A stretch of DNA of 64,000 bases from CAVRIA01 sp963721115 (lineage in GTDB: Bacteria > Desulfobacterota > Binatia > HRBIN30 > CADEER01). The notes under the pieces are model-generated. The model was not told the origin of the DNA and did no database searches. It was given only the letters and a program-made list of their open reading frames with translations. The stretch lies in NCBI GenBank assembly GCA_963721115.1, contig CAVRIA010000001.1:34489-98488 (forward strand). The letters are read 5' to 3'. The position numbers and the translations under genes were made by a program. Of this stretch, positions 7,034 to 16,772 are shown in pieces; positions within the stretch are counted from its first letter, which is position 1, and the number at the start of each line of letters is the position of its first letter.

Positions 7034-9409
7034 TCAGAGGGGCCAGTTGTTGATCAGCAGGTAGGGAGCCCAGTACGCGGGGTGTCGATAACGCCGGTCC
7101 TCGAGCAGCGACAACTGTGCGCGCTGCAGCGCGACGGCCTTGCTGACGCCGGGGTCGCGAAGCTGGCGGTAGAACGCCTCGACCAGATCGGCTGCCGCTT
7201 CGTCGTCGATGAACCAGAGAGTCGCCAGCGCGCTCTTCGCCCCGGCCTTGACCGCCACGCCGGCGAGGCCGAGCGCGGCGCGGTCGTCGCCCGCCGCCGT
7301 CTGGCAGGCGCTCAAGGTCAGGAGCTCGAGGGGCTCGTCGCGGTAGCGGAACAGACCGACGAGCTGATCGAGGCGGTTCATGGTCAGCCTGCCGTCGAAG
7401 GTGAGCAGAAAGGTGCGCGCCACCTGCCCCTGAAACTCTCCGTGCGAGGCGATGTGCACCACTGTGAACGGCTCGCGCTCCATCGCCTTCTGCAGGCGCG
7501 GGATCTCGAACGCGTCGTTCAACAGCACCGTGCCGCCGTACATCTGGTGAATGGCGCGCGTCTCCTGCGCGACGCTGGCCAACGCCGGATATCCCTGCAC
7601 CGCTTCCGTCAACCCGGCGATCAGCAGGCGGATGTCGTCGTGCGCCAGCGGGTGTGGGTCGGTCAGATCGAGCGCCGGCGTGATGGCGACCGCGTACCGC
7701 TCGATGAGGAAGCGCTGCCCGTCGTTGAGCGCGGCCATCGGAATCGTGCCCAGCGGACCGTAGGGGACGAACACCAGCGTGTCGATCTTCGCGGTCGTCA
7801 GCTCCGCCGCGAGCGGCCGGATGAGCCAATCGTAGAGCTGACGGGCGGGGCGGAGAAACTCGAACGTCGTGCGCTTCTCGAGCAGGCGCCGAAACGCGCG
7901 GATCTCCTCCGTCAGGCGCTCGCGGGTCACGGGCACCGAGAGCTCTCGGATGCCGGTGGATCGGCTGACGAGCAGCTCGAGGCGATCGGGCAGCGCGATC
8001 GGGTAGATCACCGCCGCCGTCGGCGAGATGTCCTCCAGCCGGGACGGCCGGTTGCGGCTCGCGTCGACGCAGTCGTCCTGGAAGTAGTTCTGCAGCTCGG
8101 CCACCTTGAGCGACTCCATCGTCTCGCGTGCTTCCTGCAGGTAGGGCTGCTGCTCTGCCGAGTCGGGCAGGGACGCCGCGCGCTGCAGGAGGAGGTCGAC
8201 GAGGTCGAGAAAGACCGCGCCGATGGTATCCTCGAACGCCGTCCCACTGGCCGCGGCGCGGCGGACGAGATTCCTGCGGATCGGTTGAGCGGTGCGCACG
8301 GCTCGCCGGCAGGCGGCCAGGGCGCCGTCGATGTCGCCCTGCGCCTCGAGGAGGCGGCCCGTCTGCCACTCCCACTGGTAGAGCAGCTCGGGGACGTCGA
8401 TCTGCTGTGCCGCGAATACCGCGCGGCGTGTCAACGTGAGCGCCGCCTCGGATTGCCCCTGCTTCTCGTACAGGCGTCCGTCGAAGCCCCAGGCCGCGGA
8501 GGAGGCGCGCCGGTCGCCGATGGCCCCGGCGACGTCGCCGGCCTCCTCGAAGAGCTGGACGGCTCGTAGGGTGGACGACGACCGCTCGTCGGCAAGCTGC
8601 CCGGCGAGGCGCTCGAAGGCGCGGCCCAGCCGCACCAGCCCGTCCGCCCTGGCATGGGAGGGGGGGAGCCGCCTCGTCTCGTCCAGCCCCCGGTCGAGCA
8701 GTCGATGAGCTTCGTCCGGCTGCTGCTGCTCCAACGCGACCAGGGCCAGGTTGGTGAGGGCGCGGGCCGCGACCGTGTGCCGGCGGGCGCGGCGGGAGAG
8801 GGTGACGCTCTCCGCGTAAGCGGTCCGAGCGTCGGCCCATCGCCCTTGTGCCGCCTCGAGATTGCCGAGGCTGTTCATGGCCACCGCGGCCAGCGCCGGA
8901 TCGTTCGCCTGGCGCGCCTCCGCAGCGCTGGCGGTCAGGTCGCGGCGGGCCGCGTCCGACGACCCCATGTATCTTTCGGCGTCACCGACGCGCGCCAGCG
9001 CGCGTCGTTCGAGACGCGCGTCGGCCAGGGCCGCAGCCCGGCGCTGCGCCCGTCGTGCCGAGTCGAGCGCCTCCTCGTAGCGGCCGAGCGCCGAGTACGC
9101 CTCCGACGAGTCGAGCAAGGCGGCGATGGCCTCCTTCTCTCGACCCGCCTGTTGCGCCGATTGAGCGGCCGCTGCGGACAGCAGAGCCGCCGTCTCGAAA
9201 TCTCCCTTCTCGAAGGCGTCGTGCACGGCCGAGCGCGGCGACGGTGGGACGGGATTCTCGCCGGCCATGGTTTCGGGCATGGTGATCAGCCCGAGAACGA
9301 GCAGCAGGCAGAGGACCCGGGCCGGGCGCGGGACGGGCCGTTCGGCGCCCGGCCCCGGCGGGACCCGCCGCGGCCGCGCTGCCGGGGACTCACTGCGGCG
9401 TTGCGGCAT
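7034..9409 (-). CDS. Exported TPR-CHAT domain protein (caspase-like peptidase family)
   Basis: 791 residues. The N-terminus is basic then hydrophobic (VLCLLLVLGLIT, residues ~32-43), resembling a signal peptide. Residues ~60-400 are helical TPR-type repeats (e.g. EAYSALGRYEEALDSARRA, NSLGNLEAAQGRWADARTAY). Residues ~470-791 form a CHAT domain: the catalytic His is in VVHIASHGEF, the catalytic Cys in LTLSACQTAAGDD, and the family ends with WAPYLLINNWPL. CHAT proteins are clan CD (caspase/separase-related) peptidases, often paired with haemagglutinin-type adhesins in cyanobacteria and myxobacteria. Its start overlaps the end of the adhesin gene by 20 bases, implying translational coupling. The peptide target is unknown. 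Confidence 0.9.
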   Translation of the reverse strand: MPQRRSESPAARPRRVPPGPGAERPVPRPARVLCLLLVLGLITMPETMAGENPVPPSPRSAVHDAFEKGDFETAALLSAAAAQSAQQAGREKEAIAALLDSSEAYSALGRYEEALDSARRAQRRAAALADARLERRALARVGDAERYMGSSDAARRDLTASAAEARQANDPALAAVAMNSLGNLEAAQGRWADARTAYAESVTLSRRARRHTVAARALTNLALVALEQQQPDEAHRLLDRGLDETRRLPPSHARADGLVRLGRAFERLAGQLADERSSSTLRAVQLFEEAGDVAGAIGDRRASSAAWGFDGRLYEKQGQSEAALTLTRRAVFAAQQIDVPELLYQWEWQTGRLLEAQGDIDGALAACRRAVRTAQPIRRNLVRRAAASGTAFEDTIGAVFLDLVDLLLQRAASLPDSAEQQPYLQEARETMESLKVAELQNYFQDDCVDASRNRPSRLEDISPTAAVIYPIALPDRLELLVSRSTGIRELSVPVTRERLTEEIRAFRRLLEKRTTFEFLRPARQLYDWLIRPLAAELTTAKIDTLVFVPYGPLGTIPMAALNDGQRFLIERYAVAITPALDLTDPHPLAHDDIRLLIAGLTEAVQGYPALASVAQETRAIHQMYGGTVLLNDAFEIPRLQKAMEREPFTVVHIASHGEFQGQVARTFLLTFDGRLTMNRLDQLVGLFRYRDEPLELLTLSACQTAAGDDRAALGLAGVAVKAGAKSALATLWFIDDEAAADLVEAFYRQLRDPGVSKAVALQRAQLSLLEDRRYRHPAYWAPYLLINNWPL

Positions 9410-12400
9410 CGAGCCGGTAGCAGTCGGCGAAGGGGTCCGCGACCCCGGGCGCGATTCCGAGGTGCCCGCGAATCACGAAGCTGCTTCGATGGGCGCCCCG
9501 CGCGGCGCAGCGGCTCGGCAGCAGCGCGGTGGCTTCGAGGAACGACGCGGGCAACGTGGCCAGCGCGGCGTTGAGATTGGTCTCGGGCGAGTTGATCTGC
9601 ACGATGCCGTTGATTCCCTGCCTCGACGAGGCGTCGACGGTGCTGTCGGCCGACGCTACGTATGTCTGCGCGTCGATGGAGATGTTGCCGCCATTGCCGA
9701 CGTCGGCCTGGGCGACGATCTGGCTCCGATTGAGCACGACGAACGTCGACCTGGCGGTGACGTTCCCCCCGTCGCCGCTGCCGCTGCGGACGCTGGTGGT
9801 GACGGCGCTGCGGTCGAGATCGACGAGATGGCCCGCCTCGATGTCGATGCTGCCGCCGAATCCCTCGCTGGCTTCCGTGGTCACGGACGCATCGGTGGCG
9901 TGGATGTCGTTGGCTGCCCGGATGGTGATGCTCCCGGCATCGGCGGAACCGCTGCTCCTGGCGTCGATCGATCCGCCATCGCTGAGCTCGGCGTCTCCGA
10001 CCTCGGCCACGATGTCTCCGGCGCGCCCGGAGCCGGTGCTGTCGGCCTCGATCTTCGCGCCCGTGTCGATCTGCAGCTCCGGGGCGGAGACCGATACCCG
10101 CCCGGCGGAGCCGCTGCCGGTCGCTCTGCTGAGGAGACTGCCGCCGTCGGAGAGAGCGATCGATTCCGTGGCGTTCACGGTGAGCGTGCCGCCCGAGCCG
10201 GACCCCATCGTACTGCCGCTGATGGAGCCGTCTCCTCGAACCGCGAGCTGGTCGACGGAGATCGACAGCTCCCCCGCGCTTCCCGGCCCGGAGGTGCCCG
10301 CGTCGATCGTCCCCTGGTCGACCGTGAGAAGCGGGGCGGCGATCGAGAGGTCGCCGGCCCTCCCGGCCCCCTCGCTCTGGCTCGCCGCCGTCGTGAACAC
10401 GCCGCTCCCGGCGCCGGATTCATCGCGACCGGATACGGTCACCGCCTCGCTCGCCGTGATCGTCAACCGGCCGCCCTCACCGGCGCCGAAGGTGTTGCTG
10501 GAAACGAAACTGCCGCTGCTCACGTCCATCGTTCCGACGTCGATCGTCAGATCCCCGGCGGCATGGTCCCCTCCCAGGGTGGCGCTGGCGATGAAGGCCC
10601 CGTCGCTGAGCTCGAGCTGATCGGCTGCGACCGTCAGGTCGCCGCCGTTCCCGCCGCCGGCGGTGGCGGAGGACAGGGAACCGCTGGCCAGGATGATGGA
10701 GGGGGCGCTGACGGCGACCTCGCCCGCGGCGCCGGTGCCGAGCGCTTGACTGAAGATGCCGCTGCGGTTCCCGTGTTCATCGACACCCGCGACGGCCACC
10801 TGATCGGTGGCCGTGACGCGCAACGTCCCGCCGCTGCCGGATCCGCTGGCACTGGTGGCGATCGACGCCCCGCCGTCGACGGTGACCGTGCCGGCGGACA
10901 CGGACAGCGCACCGCCGGATCCGCTGGCGCCGGGGAGCGAACGGCTGGCGACGCTGCTGACGTGAGTGCCGGCGGCGTCTTCCCCGGAGACGGCCACGGC
11001 TTCGCGGGCTCGAATGGACAGCGCGCCGCCTCGGCCGGGGCCGGTGGTGCTGGTATCGACGAGGCCGCCTCCGTCCACCTTCACGTTGCGGGCGTCGATC
11101 GAAACGGATCCCGCGTCGCCGGCGCCGGCGGCCGTGGAGGCGGATTCGCTGGCGATGGTGCTGCTCAAGGTCCCGTCGCTGCTCACGCCCGAGACGGTCA
11201 CCGCATCGGATGCCTGCACGGTCAGCGCGCCGCCCCGGCCGGCGCCGCGGCTGCTGGTATCGACGATGGCGCCGCCGTCGACCGTCAGAGCGGTCGCCGA
11301 GATGGACAGATCGCCGCCGGCGCCGGCGCCGGGAGCGTTGCCACGGGTCTCGCTCACGATGGTGCTGCGAAGGCCCTCTTGGCTCTCGCCGGAGACGGTC
11401 ACCGCGCCGCTCGCGTCGATCCTCAGATCTCCTCCCCGACCGGCGCCGGAGGTGTCGGTATCGATGTTCGCTCCGCCCTCCACTCTCACGTTCGCCGCGG
11501 TGATCGATACGGACCCCGCATCCCCCGCGGCGTCCGTGGTTCCGCGCGCTTCGCTGGTGATGCCGCTGCTGAACGTGTCGCTTCCCGTACCGCCGGGCAG
11601 GCTGCCCGTGCCCGTCACCATCACCGTATCGGTCGCCTCGATCGTCAGCGCGCCGCCGGTCCCGGGACCGAAGGTGCTGGTGTCGACGATCGAGCCCCCC
11701 GCACGGTCACGTTGCGCGCCGAGATCGACACCGTTCCCGCGTCGCCGGTACCGCCGAGGGACTGGCTCAGAATGGTGCTCAACGAGCTCGCGTCGACCGT
11801 GTCGGCGTCGATCGCCAAGACGCCACCGACTCCGGCGCCGAGGGTGTTCGTGTCGACGTCGGCGCCGGTGTCGAGGGTGACCGTCTTCGCCGAGAGGGTG
11901 AGAGACCCGGCGTCCCCGGCCTCGGGCCCCGTTCCCGCGGCTTCGCTGGTGATGCGCGCGCCGTCCGAGACCTCGAGGGAGTCGGTCGCCGCGATGGACA
12001 GCGGGCCACCGCGACCCGGGCCGACGGTGCTGGTATCGATCGTGGCGCCGCCGTCGACCCGTACCGTCCTGGCCGAGACGGAGAGCGCGCCGGCGTCCCC
12101 GGCTCCGGGAGCCGGTCCGCGGGCGTCACTCTCGAGACTACCGCCGAACAGCGTCACGGAGTCGGTTGCCGAGATGGTCAACGTTCCCCCGCGACCGGCG
12201 CCGACGGTCGTGGTGGCGATCGAGGCGCCGCCGGTGACGCTGAGCTGGTCCACCTGGACATCGGCGCCGCCGCCGTCTCCGTCGCCGGTGACGGCTGCCA
12301 CGACCGCACCGTCCGACAGCTCGAATCGGCCGCCGCGGATCACGACGGTCCCTCCCTGCTCGGCGCTGGCATTGATCAGGGCACCGCCGGAGGCGTTGAT

Positions 12401-13144
12401 TCTGCCCAGGTGCTCCGCGCCGTTCACCTCCGATCCCGGCAGACCCTCGTCCGAGGTCACCTCGCCCGCGGAGGCGAGGCTCGTCACGTCGATTCGACCG
12501 CCGTGCGCGACGACCGAGCCGCCGCGCATGTCGACGTCGCCTCCGACCAGCGCCACGCTCTCGCCGTCGGGTACCCGGAGGTTGGCGCCGTCCAGCGCGA
12601 TCGAACCCGGCCGATCGCCGAGGAACCCGAACGCCGCCGGCGGATCGACGGTCAGGATGCTCCGGGCCGGATCGGTCGCGTCGAACCGCCCCGTCTTGCC
12701 CAGACGGATGTAGTCGGCGGTGCTGACGGCGAACGATCCCTTGACGTCGACCGAAGCGTTCGACCCGAACATGACGCCGCGCGGATTGACGAGATAGAGA
12801 TCGGCTCCAGGGATATCCGAGGCGAGGCGGCCGTCGATCGTCGAGGGATCGCCACCCGTCACCCGCCCGATGACGTTGCGTACCGTGGGGGGGCCGGTGA
12901 ACGTCGCGCTCTCCCCCTCGTGCACGTTGAACTCTCCGAAGCTGTGAAACAGGTTGCCGCCGACCTGCTTCCCCACGTCGGCGGGGATGGTGAAGTCGGG
13001 CCCCGCGAGCGGACCGCTCGGTCCCAGGGTTCCGTCCAGGGTGATCTGGCCCAGGGTCGGCCGGCAGAGGACGACGGTCCACAGCACGACCCCCGCGACG
13101 ACGAGCGAGCTCGGCGAGAGTCGCCGCGACGACTCGGTCATCAT
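9390..13144 (-). pseudogene. TPS-type filamentous-haemagglutinin-like adhesin, one frameshift
   Basis: Read as one gene of roughly 1,250 codons in two frames (start to ~11700, then ~11700 to 9390). It begins with a signal peptide (SLVVAGVVLWTVVLCRPTLG), followed by a TPS secretion domain (QITLDGTLGPSGPL, FHSFGEFNVHEGE, then VNPRGVMFGSNASVDV in place of the NPNG motif). The rest is a long beta-helix of repeated units with glycine-rich turns (patterns like VDTSTTGPGRGGALSI). The frame breaks in a run of six C (+ strand 11695-11700); one more base restores a continuous repeat pattern. GAGGAGGGA precedes the paired ATGs at 13144/13141. No TpsB/FhaC-type outer-membrane transporter lies in the window. 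Either a sequencing error, phase variation or a true pseudogene. Confidence 0.85.
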
Positions 13145-13346
13145 TCCCTCCTCGGTCGCTCCTCGGGTGACTGGGGGTTCGTGGGTTCGACCACTAGTCG
13201 GTCCCCGCGCCGCTCGTCAAGCATCGCTGCGACGCGGCGAACGCGCCGCCCGCCGTTGCGACGGCAGCGAGCGCGGCGGTAAGCGAATCGGACCATCCGG
13301 CGCCGGCCGGGGTTCCGAGTTGTGCTTGCCGTCAGGAGGTTCGCCG

Positions 13347-14492
13347 ATGCGCACCAAAGTCACCGAGATGCTGGGGATCGACTTCCCGATCTTTGCCTTC
13401 ACCCATTGTCGCGACGTCGCCGCCGCCGTGACCAACGCCGGCGGCTTCGGCGTGCTTGGCGCGGTCGCCCACACCCCCGAGCAGCTCGACGTCGATCTCC
13501 AGTGGATCGCCGCGCAGACCAAAGGGAGACCGTTCGGCGTCGACCTGCTCATCCCGCGCAAGTACGTCGGCGCCGAGGAGGGAGGGATGGACCGCGCCGC
13601 CCTCAAGGCGATGCTGCCGGAAGAACACCGGGAGTGGATCGACGAGCTGCTGGAGCGCTACGGCGTGCCGCCGCTCCCCGCCGCCGCTCCCGACAGCAAC
13701 CGCGACGAGCGCGGCATCGGTGCGGTGCGAGTGGATGCGCGGGGCATGGCGCCGCTGATCGACGTCGCCTTCTCTCACCGCGTGCGTCTCATCGCCTCGG
13801 CGCTCGGAACGCCGCCGGCCTGGCTGATCGACAGAGCGCACGCGGCCGGCATTCCCGTCGCCGCCCTGGCGGGTCGTGTCGATCATGCGGTGGCGCACAA
13901 GCAGGCGGGCGTCGACATCGTCATCGCGCAGGGGACCGAGGGCGGCGGACACACGGGCGAGATCGCCACCATGGTCCTCGTCCCCCAGGCCGTCGACGCG
14001 GTGGCGCCCACACCCGTGCTGGCGGCCGGTGGCATCGCCAGCGGACGCCAGGTCGCGGCCGCGCTCGCCCTCGGCGCCGAAGGCGTGTGGTGCGGCTCGG
14101 TGTGGCTGACCACGCCGGAGGCCGAGACGTCTCCGGCCCTGCGCGAGAAGTTCCTCGCCGCCAGCTCGGCGGAGACGCGGCGGTCGCGCTCTCTCACCGG
14201 CAAGCCGGCGCGCATGTTGCGCAGCCCGTGGACCGACGCCTGGGAGGCTCCGGGCGCGCCGCAGCCCCTGCCGATGCCGCTGCAGAGCATGCTGGTGGCG
14301 GACGCCCAGCGCCGCCTGCATCGCGTCGCTCACCGACCCGACTCGGGCGGCCGCGAGCTGCTCACCTACTTCGTCGGCCAGGTGGTCGGCCAGCTCAACG
14401 CCTCGGTGCCCACCCGCCAGGTCGTGCGCGACATGGTCGAGGAGTTCGTCGAGGTCATGGAGCGGCTCAACCGCCTCGTCGGCGAGGAGTGA
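13347..14492 (+). CDS. Nitronate monooxygenase / 2-nitropropane dioxygenase-family flavoenzyme
   Basis: 381 residues, FMN-dependent TIM-barrel enzyme. N-terminal MLGIDFPIFAFTHCRDVAAAVTNAGGFGVLG, then VDIVIAQGTEGGGHTGEIATMVLVPQ (catalytic His region; family form is AQGxEAGGH) and VLAAGGIASGRQVAAALALGAEGVWCGSVW (FMN phosphate site). The ATG at 13347 is preceded by AGGAGGT. The family includes nitronate monooxygenases, trans-enoyl reductases and other oxidoreductases, so the substrate cannot be fixed. Transcribed divergently from the adhesin, with 202 bases between starts. Confidence 0.85.
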   Translation: MRTKVTEMLGIDFPIFAFTHCRDVAAAVTNAGGFGVLGAVAHTPEQLDVDLQWIAAQTKGRPFGVDLLIPRKYVGAEEGGMDRAALKAMLPEEHREWIDELLERYGVPPLPAAAPDSNRDERGIGAVRVDARGMAPLIDVAFSHRVRLIASALGTPPAWLIDRAHAAGIPVAALAGRVDHAVAHKQAGVDIVIAQGTEGGGHTGEIATMVLVPQAVDAVAPTPVLAAGGIASGRQVAAALALGAEGVWCGSVWLTTPEAETSPALREKFLAASSAETRRSRSLTGKPARMLRSPWTDAWEAPGAPQPLPMPLQSMLVADAQRRLHRVAHRPDSGGRELLTYFVGQVVGQLNASVPTRQVVRDMVEEFVEVMERLNRLVGEE

Positions 14493-14537
14493 GAAGCGCG
14501 CGCTTCTCCGTCGGCTCCGGCAGCCTGCGGCGCTCGT

Positions 14538-15260
14538 TCAGGGAGCCGCGCAACCGCGCAGGGCGAACCCTACGGCGCGGACGATCTCCTCGACGCGCAC
14601 GGTGCCGTCGCCGTCGAAGTCCAGGGCGGGACAATCGGCGACGGGATCCGTCCCTTCCCAGATGAGGACCCCGGTGACGAGCTCGTCCACCGAGACCTCG
14701 CCGCTGCCGTCGCAGTCGCCCGGGCAGACGTCGGGTGGCGCGCTCCGCTTCAGGACGAGATCCGCGCACTGGTAGTAGATGTCGTTGCCCGGAACCGTGT
14801 AGGGCGGCTTGTCGTACATCACCTGGATGACCTGGAGCGTACATCGGTCGCACTCGATGTCGGGAAGCGTCACCGTGGCGCGGCTCTCGCCCCCTTGCGG
14901 CGTATCGGGGATATCGTCGAGCAACACTGTGGCATTGGAGTAGGTGTCGATCTCGGGCGAGCGCGTGTCGCAGCCGTTCTGGCACGCGGGATCGACGAAG
15001 TCGCCGTCGCCGGCGACGTCGAACGAGATGCGGAAATGCCCCGGGTGGTTCACGTACTCGTCCCAGACGATCTCGAGCCGCGCGCCGGGCTCCAACACCG
15101 TGACGTTGTCGCTGCGCCCGCCTCCGGCGAGGCCGCAGGGGCCCTCCTTGAGCACCGAATCGCCGTAGCGCGATGGGGGGAACCGCAGGCCGATGTGTGC
15201 CGCCGCCGGTGAAGCCAGCGCCATGCCGAACGCGAACACCAATCTCGCAAGCGCTCTCAC
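14538..15260 (-). CDS. Secreted LPMO-like (SCE4755-type) copper protein with dockerin-like Ca-binding pair
   Basis: 240 residues. Signal peptide ends AAA-H, leaving His22 as the mature N-terminus (HIGLRFPPSRYGDS), as in lytic polysaccharide monooxygenases where the N-terminal His forms the copper histidine brace; a second His lies in NHPGHFRISF. Cysteines throughout suggest disulfides (CQNGC, CDRC). The C-terminal ~60 residues hold two Ca-loop motifs, DCDGSGEVSVDEL and DFDGDGTVRVEEI, in a dockerin/EF-hand-like pair bounded by CPGDC and CAAP. It resembles the SCE4755-type LPMO-like family I recall from myxobacteria; the activity of this group is not established as far as I know. Ends 10 bases downstream of the nucleosidase gene in the same direction. 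Confidence 0.75.
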   Translation of the reverse strand: MRALARLVFAFGMALASPAAAHIGLRFPPSRYGDSVLKEGPCGLAGGGRSDNVTVLEPGARLEIVWDEYVNHPGHFRISFDVAGDGDFVDPACQNGCDTRSPEIDTYSNATVLLDDIPDTPQGGESRATVTLPDIECDRCTLQVIQVMYDKPPYTVPGNDIYYQCADLVLKRSAPPDVCPGDCDGSGEVSVDELVTGVLIWEGTDPVADCPALDFDGDGTVRVEEIVRAVGFALRGCAAP

Positions 15261-15269
15261 GGGTCGACG

Positions 15270-16229
15270 CTAATCGCTCGTCGCCGTTGTGGCAACCGAT
15301 ACGGCTCGACGCAGAAAGGCGACGGTCGCCGCCGCGGCGTTGTGCGCCGAGAGCCGGTAGTAGGCGAAGAACTGAGCCGGAAACCCGGGCAGCCCGAGCG
15401 GATCGCCGCTGCCGTCCGACGTCGCCCGGAAAGCGATGAACGGCAAGCCGCGCGCCACCGTCTCGCGGGCGATGGCCGCCGTTTCCATGTCCATGACGAC
15501 CGTCGTCTCGTTGGTGCTCGCCGCCGTCGTCCGCGCCGCGTCGCGAGTCTCCGCCGCCGCTGTTGCGGCGGCGGCGGGCAACGGGACGTCGCAGCCGAAC
15601 ACGTCGTCGCCGCCGGGTTGGCAGGGCAAGGGCATGTCGTTGAACGGATCCTCGCTCTGACCGACGCCGCCCACGACGATGTCGGGCTGATGGGGCAGAC
15701 AGACGATTCCCTTGGCGGGATTGTTCGGGATCACGGTGCAGCGCTGCAGAACGACGGTGCCGGAAGAGGCGACTTCCTCGGCCGCCTGCAGCCAATCGGC
15801 GCTCGCCGGGTAGGACGTGTCGTCCGGAAGGGTCCAGGTTCGCGCGACGGTGACGTCTCCGACGCGCAGCGTGCTTCCGGCGACGGCCGAGACGACGACT
15901 CCCGCCACGTCGAAGGTGTCGAGCACCGCGCGCGTCGTCTCCGCCGCGTTCACCAGCCCGATGCCGGTGAGGCCGAAGACCACCGGCACGCCCGCGAGCG
16001 TGCCGATCCGGAACGTGTGTCCGTTGACGATCGCCGTCTCCTGGACGCTGGCCTGCGCCTGGATGGGGGCCATCTCGGCCGGGAACGCGCTCAGCACGGC
16101 GATGCGTGCCGTGCCGCCGCCGCCACCGCCGTCTCCACCGCCGCAGGCACCGATGCAGACGCCGAGCGCGGCGAGGAGGACGTAGCGCGGCTGAAGCGAC
16201 GGGTAACGGAGGAAGGGGATCATCGGCAT
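15270..16229 (-). CDS. Lipoprotein of the phosphorylase / MTA-SAH nucleosidase superfamily
   Basis: 319 residues with a lipoprotein signal (VCIGAC at about residue 25-30, then a glycine-rich stretch). Key nucleosidase features are kept: FPAEMAPI near the start (catalytic Glu position), GIGLVNAAETTRAVLDTF, VDMETAAIA-like MDMETAAIA, and RATSDGSGDP with the catalytic Asp. Superfamily members cleave the N-glycosidic bond of purine nucleosides such as methylthioadenosine or S-adenosylhomocysteine. An exported, lipid-anchored version is unusual, since these enzymes are normally cytoplasmic; a role in nucleoside scavenging at the cell surface is inference. Transcribed with the LPMO-like gene downstream. 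Confidence 0.75.
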   Translation of the reverse strand: MPMIPFLRYPSLQPRYVLLAALGVCIGACGGGDGGGGGGTARIAVLSAFPAEMAPIQAQASVQETAIVNGHTFRIGTLAGVPVVFGLTGIGLVNAAETTRAVLDTFDVAGVVVSAVAGSTLRVGDVTVARTWTLPDDTSYPASADWLQAAEEVASSGTVVLQRCTVIPNNPAKGIVCLPHQPDIVVGGVGQSEDPFNDMPLPCQPGGDDVFGCDVPLPAAAATAAAETRDAARTTAASTNETTVVMDMETAAIARETVARGLPFIAFRATSDGSGDPLGLPGFPAQFFAYYRLSAHNAAAATVAFLRRAVSVATTATSD

Positions 16230-16436
16230 AGGCGGTCTCCGTGTTGGGGAGAACAGCTTCTGATGATTTTCCGCCGAACGTCAATGTAAATCTGGAGTGG
16301 GAGTGATGCAGTGCCGGAGTGATTCAGTGTCGGCTGCTGGCTCGAGGGGCATGAGCGGGTCACGCCCCTCTCTTCCTGCGCGGCGCGAGCCGCACGACCA
16401 CTTGGCGAAACGCTCCGCACGCAGTAGAGGTGGTGC

Positions 16437-16772
16437 ATGAGACGACTCCATCCTGGGAGAACGGCGCTGGTCGCCGCGCTCGCCTTCCTGACGACGGCGG
16501 GCGCCGGCCGAGCGATGGCGATCGACGGCGGTCCGCCGAGCATACAGATCGCACAGGCGGGGGGGACCGAGCCGCGCGAGCTCGAGCCGCGCTACAAGCC
16601 GGTGCCGCCGGAGGAGACGGGTTGGTACAACTCGGGCTACATCTTCGCCCTCACCCGCGGCGTCGCCGAATCGACGATGCTGCCGGCGGCGAAGGTGCCT
16701 CTCTTCGTCTTCACCGTACCGCTCGACATCGTGCTTCTTCCCATCGCGGCGATCGGGGGGCTGTTCGGATGA
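16437..16772 (+). CDS. Small exported protein, YceK/YidQ-like
   Basis: 111 residues. Signal peptide (TALVAALAFLTTAGAGRAMA), a short acidic/proline-rich linker, then a conserved-looking hydrophobic C-terminus YIFALTRGVAESTMLPAAKVPLFVFTVPLDIVLLPIAAIGG. The last part resembles the PLSLVLDTLLLP pattern of small YceK/YidQ envelope lipoproteins, though no lipobox cysteine is present. Stop overlaps the start of the LpoB-like gene (ATGA), so the two are translationally coupled. Function unknown; context suggests the cell envelope. Confidence 0.6.
   Translation: MRRLHPGRTALVAALAFLTTAGAGRAMAIDGGPPSIQIAQAGGTEPRELEPRYKPVPPEETGWYNSGYIFALTRGVAESTMLPAAKVPLFVFTVPLDIVLLPIAAIGGLFG

Noticed and set aside
9267..12713. 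1,148-codon plus-strand open frame opposite the adhesin
   Set aside because: Antisense shadow of a repetitive GC-rich gene; Gly/Ala/Arg composition, no start context.
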